A stretch of 64,000 bases of DNA from Eggerthellaceae bacterium (GTDB taxonomy: Bacteria; Actinomycetota; Coriobacteriia; Coriobacteriales; Eggerthellaceae). This document shows, in pieces, positions 28,205-39,500 of the stretch. Each line of letters begins with the position of its first letter. The stretch's first letter is position 1. Location: positions 1 to 64,000 of the forward strand of contig JALCHN010000006.1 in assembly GCA_022644775.1 (NCBI GenBank), given 5' to 3'. The notes under the pieces were generated by a model, which was given only the letters and a program-made list of their open reading frames with translations, ran no database searches and was not told the DNA's origin. The translations under genes were made by a program, and so were the position numbers.

Positions 28205-28625
28205 GCAGATCACGGTATTCTTGGAAAACACCGAAGGCCGTCTTGCGGCGCTCACCCATACCTTGCGCCGGGCCAACGTCAACATGCATGCGCTCACGAT
28301 TTCGGAAACGAGCGACTATGGGCTCGTGCGCATCATCTGCGACGATCCCGATGCCGCCCTTGCGGCCCTGCGCGCCGAAGACTTCCGCGCCACGGAAACC
28401 AACGTGAGCGCGATCGAGGTGCCCAACCGCCCCGGCGGCCTGGCCGACCTGCTCGATACGCTCGCCAGTTTGAACATGAACATCGAGTACGGCTACTGCT
28501 TCAGCTCGAAGGGCGACAATGCCGTCGACGTCTTCAAGATTTCGGGCCATGCCCATACGGCAGAGGCCACCTTCAAGCTCGAAGAGGCGGGCTTTAAAGC
28601 CCTGCGCCAGGAGGACCTGGCCTAA
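28197..28625 (+). CDS. Tandem ACT-domain protein
   Basis: 142 residues made of two ACT domains: MIKQITVFLENTEGRLAALT through about residue 70, then VSAIEVPNRPGGLADLLDTL to the end. ACT domains bind amino acids or related ligands and usually control a partner enzyme. The eight-base overlap with paaK and the repeated finding of this pair in anaerobes suggest that it senses an aromatic amino acid and modulates the ligase. Ends at a strong terminator. Confidence 0.92.
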   Translation: MIKQITVFLENTEGRLAALTHTLRRANVNMHALTISETSDYGLVRIICDDPDAALAALRAEDFRATETNVSAIEVPNRPGGLADLLDTLASLNMNIEYGYCFSSKGDNAVDVFKISGHAHTAEATFKLEEAGFKALRQEDLA

Positions 28626-28657
28626 GCGGCCTGCTTGTGGAGGGCGTATTTGTCGGT

Positions 28658-28695
28658 AAACGGGTCGGAGAGATGTTCCTCTCCGACCCGTTTTT
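28658..28695 (+). terminator. Rho-independent terminator of paaK-ACT
   Basis: ACGGGTCGGAGAG and CTCTCCGACCCGT form a perfect 13-bp stem with loop ATGTTC, followed by TTTT. Confidence 0.95.
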
Positions 28696-29148
28696 CACTG
28701 CCTAATGAGTCGATGGGAAAGTCAGGGATGCGGGGACTCGGAATGAAGCGGTCGAGGGTTCGCAGGGGAGAGGAGACGCGCGCGCTTAGCGAGGCCCTGC
28801 GCGCAAGCGCCGTGAACTCGCTGCCCACCGCCACCACCTAGCGCAGCCTCGGGGAGCGGTCGAGTCGACCACGTGCGACTCCTTTGACTCACCGCGGGGC
28901 GCCGTGCTGCCGATTGGCGGTGTCTTCGCTCCTGCGCCGCGGCAGAGGCCCGCGCCCGCGCCCGCGCCCCGCGGCTTTACCCTTGCCCGCATCCCCTCGT
29001 CATCGCCCTGTCCCTTTCCCCCCTGGCCTTCCTCGCCGTCGCCCTATCCCCTCTGCCCGCCTGCTCAACATGCAGGGCCCTTGCACGCCGAACGGGAAAC
29101 GGCGCTTCCAAAGCTCGTTTCGCAGGGGAAATGCACGCGAAACCCGTC

Positions 29149-29465
29149 ACGGCCCTGCATTATGAGCGGAACCGTGCAAGGGCCCTGCAAGATGAGCGGG
29201 ATTTGCCCGTTCGGCGCGACATCCCCCTGCGTTCTGAGCAGAGGGCCCCGCATGCGGGGCCCGAGCGCTCAACCCCGTGTACCGGCCCTGCGAAACGAGC
29301 GGGGAATCGCACCGGCCCTGCGAAACGAGCACGGGGATTGCGTCGGCCCTGCAGGATGAGCACGGGAATCGCATCGGCCCTGCGAAACGAGCAGGGGGAT
29401 TGCACCGACCCTGTGGAATGGGCGGAACCGCGCACCGGCCCTGCAGAATGAGCAGGGCCGGGCGA
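29149..29465. repeat. 30-31 bp tandem repeat array
   Basis: Units starting GGCCCTGC occur at 29151, 29181, 29284, 29314, 29345, 29376, 29407 (GACCCTG) and 29437, spaced by 30 or 31 bases from 29284 on. The typical unit is GGCCCTGCGAAACGAGC then RSGGGRATYGC and a short link. Some units replace GAAACGAG by AGGATGAG or AGAATGAG. Reverse-oriented units occur at about 29070-29080 and 29113-29124. Units touch each other with no unique spacers. Confidence 0.85.
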
Positions 29466-29556
29466 GACCAAGGCCGTGCAGCTGGCCGAAGACGGAAGCG
29501 TGGAATGGCCCAGCGAAACGTGCCCTCACGTCCCGCGCTTCGTTGGAGCCGTCAGA

Positions 29557-30786
29557 TCACCCGATGAGGGCGCAGGCGAGGTCGCAGACGTTGGTCCCGG
29601 TGGGGCCGGTGACGATGAGACCGTCCACGGCGGCGAGGGCGGGGTGCGAATCATGGGCGGCCAGGGCCGCGGCCGCATCGATGCCCGCCTGCCGTAGGGC
29701 AAGGGCCGTGTGGCCGTCGACGTAGCCGCCCGCCGCGTCGGTGGGTCCGTCGGTGCCGTCGCTGCCGAAGGAGAAGACGGCCGCCCGCTTGCCGTCGAGG
29801 ACGCCGGCGGCGGCCAAGGCGAGCTCTTGGTTGCGGCCGCCCGTGCCGGCATCTGCAAGGTGGACAACGGTTTCGCCACCGGCGAAAAGGGCGAGCTTGC
29901 GGTTGTGCTCGGCCTGGGTGGCGGCGATGCTGCCCAGCATGCGGCCGGCTTCGCGCGCCTCGCAGTCGAGCCGGTCGGTGAGGACGAGGGGCTTGTAGCC
30001 CAGCTGGCGCGCCGCCTTCACGCCTGCCTGGCAGAGCTGGGCGACGCTGCCCGCCACCTGCAGGGTGGCGTTGTCGATGTCCTTGGGCGTTTCTATCTGC
30101 AGCTGCTCGAGGGCTTCGGGCGACAGGCTCAGCCCGCGCCGGCGCACCACTGCGAGCGCGTCCTCGCAGGTGCTCGGGTCGGGCGAGATGGGCCCGCTCG
30201 CAATCATGTCAGGGCGGTTGCCCATGACGTCTGAAAGGGCGATGCCCACCACCTGCGCCGGGGCGCAGTGCTCGGCGAAGCGACCGCCTTTCACCATGCT
30301 CAGGCGCTTGCGGATCGTGTTGGCCTCCACGATGTCGGCCCCGCTCGCGAGCAGCTGGGCGGTGATGTCGCGCAGCTCGCCGATGGGGAGGTAAGGGCGT
30401 TCGAAGAGGGCGCTCGCCCCGCCGGACACCAAAAAGACCACGGTGTCGTCTTCCGAAAGCCCATCGGTCAGCTTCAGGGCCCGGGCGGTGGCGGCCACGC
30501 CGTTGGCGTCGGGCAGGGGATGGCCGGCCTCGTAGACGTCGAAGCCGGCAAGCGGCCCGCGCGCATGCCCGTACTTGGTGATCACGATGCCCGCGTCGAT
30601 GTGGTCGAGCACCCGAAGTGCAGCCGCGGCCATCTGCCAGGCGGCCTTTCCCACGGCGACGACGATCGTGCGTCCCGCGCCGGGGTAGAAGTATTCGAGA
30701 GCGCCCTCAACGGCGGCGTCAGGCAGGACGTCCTGGATGCACGAGGTGACGATCGCATCGGCGTCGGCGCGCAGCTCTTCGAACAT
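29557..30786 (-). CDS. Glycerate 2-kinase (MOFRL/GckA family)
   Basis: 409 residues. The N-terminal DUF4147 part (AVGKAAWQMAAAAL, GGASALFE, NTIRKRLSMVKGGRFA) and the C-terminal MOFRL domain (LFAGGETVVHL, GGRNQELALAAA, GTDGPTDAAGGYVDG) define the class II glycerate kinase / hydroxypyruvate family, which phosphorylates D-glycerate at C2. AAAGAAGGG precedes the ATG. It lies downstream of cydDC on the same strand with a 35-base gap and may share transcripts with it. Confidence 0.93.
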   Translation of the reverse strand: MFEELRADADAIVTSCIQDVLPDAAVEGALEYFYPGAGRTIVVAVGKAAWQMAAAALRVLDHIDAGIVITKYGHARGPLAGFDVYEAGHPLPDANGVAATARALKLTDGLSEDDTVVFLVSGGASALFERPYLPIGELRDITAQLLASGADIVEANTIRKRLSMVKGGRFAEHCAPAQVVGIALSDVMGNRPDMIASGPISPDPSTCEDALAVVRRRGLSLSPEALEQLQIETPKDIDNATLQVAGSVAQLCQAGVKAARQLGYKPLVLTDRLDCEAREAGRMLGSIAATQAEHNRKLALFAGGETVVHLADAGTGGRNQELALAAAGVLDGKRAAVFSFGSDGTDGPTDAAGGYVDGHTALALRQAGIDAAAALAAHDSHPALAAVDGLIVTGPTGTNVCDLACALIG

Positions 30787-30821
30787 GGGGCCCTTCTTTC
30801 CGCGAGGCTGAACTCATGCCC

Positions 30822-32572
30822 CTATTGTAGCGACCCCATGCCGCGGTCGAAGGCGAGCAGGGCGCGGAACCGCTCGTTTGTGCGGGCGAGTGCGGAAGGC
30901 GTCCCGTCCATCTGGATGCGGCCGTCTTCCAGGAAAATCACGCGGTCGAAGTGGTCGATGCCCTGCAAGTGGTGGGTGACCATGACGATCGTGCGGTCGG
31001 AAAGGACGGAGAAGAGGGTGTCGAGCAAATCCGCTTCGGTGAGAGGGTCGAGGGCAATCGTCGGTTCGTCGAGTAGGACCACGGGCGCCTGCGCGAGCAG
31101 AACGCGGGCGAGGGCGATGCGGTGGCGCTGGCCACCCGAAAAGCGTCGGCCGGCTTCGTCGACCATGGTGTCGAGTCCCTGCGGCAGGTCGCCTGCAAGG
31201 TCGCCCAATCCCACGGCGGATAGGGCGTCCAGGAGCTCGCTGTCGGTCGCGTGCGGCGCGCCCAGGCGCAGGTTGTCGCGCAAGCTGCGGTTGAACAGGT
31301 AGGGCTGCTGCTGCATGAGGCTGAAGATGGCCTCGGGAGCGGCCAGGTGCGCGGCGGGGACGCCGCCTGTGGTCGCGGTTCCGCGGGTGGGTGCCACATC
31401 GCCGTGGATGAGCGAGAGTAGGGTCGATTTTCCCGAACCGCTGCGCCCTAGGATGGCCACGTGCTCGCCGGGGGCGATCGAAAGCGTGACGCCGTCGATG
31501 ACCGGCCGCGCGCTTCCCGGGTAGGAGAAGACGAGGTCGCGCAAGTTGATCTGGGGCCCGTGCGCGACGGCAGTGCGGTCGCACGCTGCCGCTTCGGCGC
31601 CCTCTTCGTCGAGGTCGTTCAAACGCTCGATCGACTGGGCGAACCTAGTCGCCTGCTTGGCGGCTTGGGGCAGGGGGGCGAAGGCTTCGGTGAGAGGGAA
31701 GAAACCGAGCACGAAGGCCGCCACGAAGTTGAGGGCCGCTCCGCCCTGGGCGCCGAAATACCCGGCAGCCCAGGCGATCGTGGCCACCGCGCCCGTGCCG
31801 AAGACGACCTGCAGGACGAGCGCGAAACGGCGGTCGCGCGCGTCGAGGTCGCGCGCAAGGGCGGCTTGGGCGCGCTGAGCCTCTTCGAAGCGGTCGATGC
31901 AGGTCTCGGCGCGGCCTGCCAGTATCCAATCGGCTGAGCCCAGGATATCGTCGGTGAGGACGGCGTAGAGCTCGTCGGTGAGAGCTTTGCGCTCGGCTTC
32001 GCGGGCCCGATTCACCAGAAGCGACACGTAAGGGAGAAGGACGCCGGTGACGCCGAAGGTGACGAGCATGATGCCCACCAGCCAGAGGGAGAGCAGGCCG
32101 CAGGCGGCGGCTACGATGAGGGCCAGGATCCAGGCGACGGCGGTGGGGAAGATCACGCGCAGAAAGAGGTTCTGCAGATGCCCGATGTCATCGGCGATGT
32201 AGCCGAGCACGTCGCCGGTCGACAGAGGAGCGGCGGTGGAGGCGGCCCGCGCGGCGAGCACCCGGTAGAGCCGGCGGCGCAGGTCGCTGGTCATGCGGAA
32301 GACCCAGTCGTGGTTGGCCAGGCGCTCGAGGTAGTGGACGATCGGTTTGCCCAGGCCGCAGACTTCCACGGCGACGAGCGGCAGCACCGACACGAAGATG
32401 CTGCCGGGCAGGGTGGCCGTCCAGCTGATCAGATAGCCGGCGGCAAACATCATGAGCGACGAGCACGCGAAGGCGATGACGCCCATCCCGAGGGCGCGCA
32501 CGAGCTGCGGTCGGTAGAGGGCCAGGTAGGGCGCGATCCAACGGCGTCCGTCGATGCGGGGACGGGTGGTTC

Positions 32573-32576
<4 letters not shown>
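30822..32576 (-). CDS. cydC: CydC-type ABC exporter subunit
   Basis: A 584-residue half-transporter: six helices in the first 300 residues, then an ATPase with Walker A LGRSGSGKSTLL, signature FSGGQRHRIALARVLL and Walker B VVLLDEPTIALD. GKPIVHYLERLANHDWVFRM is typical of CydC. With CydD it exports cysteine/glutathione-type thiols and supports haem insertion in cytochrome bd. Starts in an ATGA overlap with cydD. No cydAB is in the window. Confidence 0.9.
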
Positions 32577-34393
<1,817 letters not shown>

Positions 34394-34438
34394 GGGCGGG
34401 TCTCCTTCCCTTATTGCTACCCATTCTATAGCAATTCC

Positions 34439-34467
34439 GTGACGGCGGGGGCGGGCGATGTCGTCAC
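34439..34467. repeat. GTGACAAC-type hairpin, diverged copy
   Basis: GTGACGGC...GTCGTCAC with loop GGGGGCGGGCGAT. The loop end GCGAT matches the GCGTGAT end of the family. Confidence 0.55.
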
Positions 34468-34550
34468 ATATGCATGCAGAATCAGCGCCCGAGCCTGGGG
34501 CGATCGGCAGGCCGCCTGACCCTGCGCTCGCCTGCGTGCAGGACCTGCGG

Positions 34551-34649
34551 GCGCAAGCTCTACCCATGCGGGCTCCACCGGCCCTGCATCCGCCTGAGCG
34601 ATGGAACCGCGCGCACAAGCTCTACCATGCGAGCCTCGCCGGGCCTGCG
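34551..34649. repeat. Direct repeat of about 38 bases, two copies
   Basis: 34551-34588 (GCGCAAGCTCTACCCATGCG and onward to GGCCCTGCA) and 34613-34649 (GCACAAGCTCTACCATGCGA onward to GGGCCTGCG) match closely at a spacing of about 62 bases. Both contain a (G)GGCCCTGC-like core also seen in the tandem array at 29.3 kb. Confidence 0.65.
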
Positions 34650-34690
34650 CCACCTGCGTGCAGGGACCGCGAAACGCTCCCAGCGCCCCG

Positions 34691-34842
34691 ATGGCTTGTC
34701 GATTGAGTTTTCGAGGAATACGAGCTCATTTTTTCGATTGAATGAACTGTTAGTCAACATATACATTTATTATGTTCAGCAATATACGGAATTGAACGTC
34801 GCAGACCATGCAATCGTCTCGAAAACTTGATTGCCATGCCAC
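34691..34842. repeat. TIR-A element, copy 1 (152 bp)
   Basis: Ends at 34691-34716 and 34817-34842 are imperfect inverted repeats sharing ATGGC, then AGTTTTCGAG (reading inward). The interior of 100 bases is strikingly AT-rich (for example ATATACATTTATTATG) against a background of high GC. No transposase and no obvious target duplication. Copies 2 and 3 lie at 45841 and 56478. Confidence 0.75.
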
Positions 34843-34923
34843 CGAGCCCCGATTTTCGTTCCGTATGTGTCTTGCGGTGGCATGGAACGCTGTCGCGGGG
34901 CGGCGGCCCCCGGGCGCGTGCGT

Positions 34924-34951
34924 GTGACGACGGCGCCCGCCCCGTCGTCAC
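34924..34951. repeat. GTGACAAC-type hairpin, GTGACGAC variant
   Basis: GTGACGAC (34924-34931) and GTCGTCAC (34944-34951) are exact complements enclosing GGCGCCCGCCCC. Both arms changed A/T to G/C together, keeping the pairing. Confidence 0.75.
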
Positions 34952-35085
34952 ACCAGGGAGAAACCCCTATGCCCGGATGGGGACATCCCCGTCGAGTTGC
35001 GCATTTCAGGTAACTACAATGGCCGCAGATCGGTAATCCGACACCTGCGCTCCCTGGGAGCGCGTCGAAGGAGAAGAAGGTAGAT

Positions 35086-36411
35086 ATGGCACAAGAAACC
35101 GCAGCGGTTGCAGTGGGGCTGGGCCCCCATCCCTCGCGCAAGGAGATCATCGCGCATTGGGATCCGGAAAACGAAGCGTTTTGGAAGGCCTATGGAAAGA
35201 AAACGGCAACGCGCAACCTGGTCGTTTCGATCATCGCGCTGCTCATCACGTTTTGCATCAACACCCTTGCCGCGCAGGTGAGCGCCCAGCTCAACAACGC
35301 GGGCTTTTCCTTTGATGCGGGCCAGCTCTTCCTGCTCACCGCCCTGCCGGGCTTGGTGGGCGCTACCGGCCGCCTCGTCTACACCTACCTGCCTGCGCGC
35401 ATGGGCGGGCGCAACTTCACGCTCGTAACGGTGGGCATCCTGCTCATCCCCCTTATCGGCATCGGCATGGCGGTGCAGGACACGACGACCCCCTTCGGCG
35501 TCTTCGCCGCTTGGTTCGCCTTCTTGGGCCTTGCGCTTTCGGTCTTTTCGGGGTCGATGGCCAACATCGGCTTCTTCTACCCGGTTGCGGAAAAGGGCAC
35601 GGCCAACGGCCTGAACGCCGGTATCGGCAACCTGGGCGTGGCGGTCACCTATTTCGTGACCCCTATGGTGCTCGGCACCTTCCTGGGAATCGGTTCTGGC
35701 GTCACCACGCCCGCCGGCACCCAGCTCTATCTGCAGAACGCCTGCTTCGTATGGGTCATCCCCACGATCGTAGCCTTGGTGCTTGTCGCCCTGTTCATGG
35801 ACAACCTGCCCATGCCCAAGCAGAGCTTCAAAGACATGGCGGCCATCTTCAAGAACAAGCACACCTGGTTCTGCACCTGGATCTACACCTGCGGCTTCGG
35901 TTCCTTCATCGGCTACTCGATGGCCCTTGCCCTCATCATCAAGGTTGTCTTCCCCAGCGTCGACGCCTCCTACATGATGTTTCTGGGGCCGCTGATCGGT
36001 GCCGGCATCCGTCCGGTGGGCGGTTGGCTGTCTGACAAGATCGACTCGGGCGCCAAAGTCACCTTCGTGTCGCTCATCATCATGTTCATCGCCACGGTCA
36101 CCGTCATCCTGGGCATCCAGGCGCAGAACTTCGTCCTCTTCTTCGGGTCCTTCCTCATCCTCTTCGCCACGACCGGCTTCATCAACGGCGCTTCTTTCCG
36201 CATGGTCCCCAACATCTTCCACGACCGTCAGCAGGCCGCCCAGGTGACGGGCTTCACCGCCGCGATCGCCGCCTACGGCGCCTTCATCGTGCCGATCCTC
36301 TTCCGCAGCGATTACTTCACCGCACTCGTGATCCTCGCTGCCTTCACCCTGTCGACGATCGTGCTGACCTGGGTGGTCTACACCCGCAAGGGCGCCGAAG
36401 TGAAGTGCTAG
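35086..36411 (+). CDS. narK: NarK-type nitrate/nitrite MFS transporter
   Basis: 441 residues, twelve-helix major facilitator protein. The signature stretches TALPGLVGATGRLVYTY and GSMANIGFFYPVAEKGTANGLNAG include the Arg and Gly-rich helix 5 expected in NarK. LGPLIGAGIRPVGGWLSDKI is the second nitrate signature. GAAGGAGAAGAAGG precedes the ATG. It imports nitrate or exchanges it for nitrite and lies just upstream of narGHJI. Confidence 0.95.
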   Translation: MAQETAAVAVGLGPHPSRKEIIAHWDPENEAFWKAYGKKTATRNLVVSIIALLITFCINTLAAQVSAQLNNAGFSFDAGQLFLLTALPGLVGATGRLVYTYLPARMGGRNFTLVTVGILLIPLIGIGMAVQDTTTPFGVFAAWFAFLGLALSVFSGSMANIGFFYPVAEKGTANGLNAGIGNLGVAVTYFVTPMVLGTFLGIGSGVTTPAGTQLYLQNACFVWVIPTIVALVLVALFMDNLPMPKQSFKDMAAIFKNKHTWFCTWIYTCGFGSFIGYSMALALIIKVVFPSVDASYMMFLGPLIGAGIRPVGGWLSDKIDSGAKVTFVSLIIMFIATVTVILGIQAQNFVLFFGSFLILFATTGFINGASFRMVPNIFHDRQQAAQVTGFTAAIAAYGAFIVPILFRSDYFTALVILAAFTLSTIVLTWVVYTRKGAEVKC

Positions 36412-36420
36412 GCCTTTGCT

Positions 36421-36477
36421 GGGGGAGCGGCGCGTGCCGCGCCCCCGTCCGCGCCGCGCGGGACGACGCGCGGCGCG
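36421..36477 (+). terminator. Two tandem GC hairpins between narK and narG
   Basis: GGGGGAGCGGC pairs with GCCGCGCCCCC (36421-36446, one mismatch). Next to it CGCGCCGCGCG (36450-36460) and CGCGCGGCGCG (36467-36477) form a perfect 11-bp stem. There is no T-run, so they may protect or process the nar mRNA, or pause polymerase. Confidence 0.6.
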
Positions 36478-36593
36478 TCTATCCCATTCCCTAAGAGCTT
36501 GCCCGCAGCAAGCAGGCGCCGTGCGCCGTTTCTGCGGAAGGTAGAGAAGCGCGGGGCCGGCTGCGGCCCCGCAAAAGACGAGGAAGGATGAAG

Positions 36594-39500
36594 ATGTCTC
36601 ATCTTTTCAGGAAGTACTCCCACATCAGGAAGGCCGACGATGCGCCGGCTCCGGTGCGCCAGCCTGAAGGCGGCCATCAGGAGCTGCGCGAGGGCGGCCG
36701 CGACTGGGAGCACATGTACCGCGACCGCTGGGCCCACGACAAGATCGTTCGCTCGACCCACGGCGTGAACTGCACCGGCTCCTGCAGCTGGAACATCTAT
36801 GTGAAGAACGGGATCGTCACCTGGGAGAACCAGGCGACCGACTACCCCGAGACGCCCGATTGCATGCCTGACCACGAACCCCGTGGCTGCCCGAGAGGCG
36901 CTTCCTTCTCCTGGTATCTCTACAGCCCCCTGCGCATCAAGTACCCCTACCTGCGCGCCGAGCTCGCCGAGATGTGGCGCGACGCCCGCGCCCAGGGCAT
37001 GAACCCCTACGACGCCTGGGCGTCGATCGCGAGCGACCCGGAAAAGAAGGCCCGCTACAAGAAGGCCCGTGGCCTGGGCGGCTTCGTGCGCTCCAACTGG
37101 AAGGAAGCTTCCGAAATCGTCGCCGCGAGCGAGCTCTACACCGCCTATACCTACGGTCCCGACCGCAACATCGGCTTTTCGGTCATTCCGGCCATGTCGA
37201 TGCTGTCCTACGCGGCCGGCGCCCGCTTCAACCAGCTCATGGGCGGCGCCCAGCTGTCCTTCTACGACTGGTACGCCGACCTGCCGCCGGCGAGCCCGCA
37301 GGTCTGGGGCGACCAGACCGATGTGCCCGAATCGTCCGACTGGTACAACGCCGGCTACCTGATGCTCTGGGGCTCCAACGTGCCGCAGACCCGCACCCCC
37401 GACGCTCACTTCCTGGCCGAAGTGCGCTATAAGGGCACGAAAGTCACGGCGGTCAGCCCCGACTACGCCGAGTTCTGCACCTTCGCCGATACCTGGCTGC
37501 AGCCCAACGTGGGCACCGACAGCGCCCTGGCCATGGCCATGGGCCACGTCATCTTGAACGAGTACTACTGGAAGAAGCCCGAGCCCTTCTTCCTGAACTA
37601 CGCCAAGCAGTTCACCGACATGCCCTTCGCGGTCATCATGGACGATCACGGCGACCACTGGGAGCCGGGCCGCTTCTTGAACGCCGCCGACATGGGCGTG
37701 GAAGGCGCCAACCCCGAATTCAACTTCTTCGTCTCCGACGCGAACGCCGGCAAGCTCGTGGTGCCCAACGGCACGATGGGCGACCGCTGGGGCGACCAGG
37801 CGCACTGGAACCTCAAGATGGAGGACAGCGCCACGGGTGCCGCGATCGACCCCGAACTGTCCTTCGTCGACCGTCACGACGACGTCGTGGCCACGGCCTT
37901 CCCCTACTTCGGCACCGACGGCAAGACGACGATCGTGCGCAACGTGCCCGTGCGCACCGTCACCGCGGCCGACGGCACCATGCTGCGCATCACCACGGTC
38001 CACGACCTGCTGCTCTCCCAGTACGGCATCGACCGCGGCCTGGGCGGGGAGTGCGCTTCCTCCTACGACGACGCCAGCGTTGCCTTCACGCCGGCCTGGC
38101 AGCAGGCCATCACCAACGTCGACCCCGCGCTCGTCGTGCGCACGGCCCGCGAGTTCGCCGACAACTCCATCGCCACCAAGGGCCGCTCGATGATCATCAT
38201 GGGCGCCGGCATCAACCATTGGTACCACGCCGACGACATCTACCGCACGGTCTTGAACATCCTGCTCTTCTGCGCGACCGAAGGCCGCAACGGCGGCGGC
38301 TGGGCCCATTACGTGGGCCAGGAGAAGCTGCGCCCGGCCGAAGGCTGGAAGACCGTCATGACGGCGACCGACTGGCAGATGCCGCCGCGCCTGCAGAACG
38401 GCACCTCCTTCTTCTACTTCGCGACCGATCAGTGGCGCAGCGACGAGATCGACACCGAAGACCTCACGAGCCCCCTGCGCACCCCGCGCTACCACCACTC
38501 GGGCGACTACAACATCATGGCGGCCCGTCTGGGCTGGCTGCCCGCGTACCCCACCTTCAATAAGCCGGGCGCGCAGATCGTCGCCGAGGCCAAGGCGGCC
38601 GGCGCCGCCGACGACGAGGGCATCAAGGCGGCGCTCGTCGACCAGCTGAAGAACAAGCAGGTCGACTTCGCCTACGCCGACCCCGACGCTCCCGAAAACT
38701 TCCCGCGCAACCTTATCGTGTGGCGCGCCAACCTTCTGGGCTCCTCCGCCAAGGGCTCCGAGTACTTCAACAAGTACCTGCTGGGCGCCAAGAACGGCGT
38801 GGTCGAAGAGGAGCGCATGGCCGCCGAACCCGAAGAGATCAAGGTGCGCCCCGAAGTCACCGAAGGCAAGCTCGACCTGCTCGTGAGCCTCGACTTCCGC
38901 ATGACCACGACGCCGCTGTACTCCGACGTAGTCCTGCCCACGGCCACCTGGTACGAGAAGACCGACATCTCCTCGACCGACATGCATCCCTTCATCCATC
39001 CCTTCAGCCCCGCCGTTGAACCGGGTTGGGAGTCCCGCACCGACTGGGACATCTTCCGCACCCTGGCCGCGGCCGTGAGCTCGGTGGCCAAGGAAGCAAA
39101 CCTCCAGCCGCTCGACGACATCGTCGCCGTGCCCCTGCAGCACGATTCGGCCAGCGAGCTCGCCCAGCCCTGCGGTCGCGTGCGCGACTGGTCGAAGGGC
39201 GAATGCGAGCCGGTGCCGGGCAAGACCATGCCCAACCTGGTGCACGTGGTGCGCGACTACACCAAGACCTACGACAAGTTCGTGGGCCTGGGCCCCAACG
39301 TCCCCAAGAAGAACTTCGGCTGGGACGCCACCGAACAGTACGAATGGATCGGCGACCGCAACGGGCGCATCGAGAACAAGGACCTTCTCTCCTACGGCAT
39401 GCCCTCGCTTGCCGAAGCCGAGCACGCGGTCGACGCGGTGCTCGCCCTGTCGACGTCGTCCAACGGCAAGCTGGCGGTGAAGGCCTTCGAGGGCCTCGAA

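Larger units (their letters stand above)
28626..29556. other. Repeat-rich intergenic region
   Basis: 930 bases without a supportable gene. It begins with the ACT-gene terminator, then 200 bases of plain sequence, a diverged GAGTCG/CGACTC dyad at 28862-28881, GC-rich sequence, and the 30-31 bp tandem array with inverted outliers (29050-29465). Open frames in it run through repeat units in several frames and show no ribosome site or family match. Confidence 0.7.
34394..35085. other. Repeat-rich intergenic region cydD to narK
   Basis: 692 bases, divergent promoters expected on both sides. It contains a diverged GTGAC hairpin (34439), a direct repeat of about 38 bases (34551 and 34613), an AT-rich element with 26-bp inverted ends (34691-34842), another GTGACGAC hairpin (34924) and the narK leader with a small GCGCTCC/GAGCGC hairpin (35049-35065). 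No gene is supportable. Confidence 0.7.

Noticed and set aside
28635-28841. Small 68-residue open frame after the ACT gene
   Set aside because: It begins inside the terminator region of the previous operon, has no ribosome site and an unlikely Arg/Ser-rich composition.
29149-29465. CRISPR array
   Set aside because: Units of 30-31 bases lie directly next to each other with no unique spacers, and no cas genes are present.
34458-34830. Small open frames in the cydD-narK gap
   Set aside because: They run through repeats and the AT-rich TIR-A element in conflicting frames and have no recognisable start signals.
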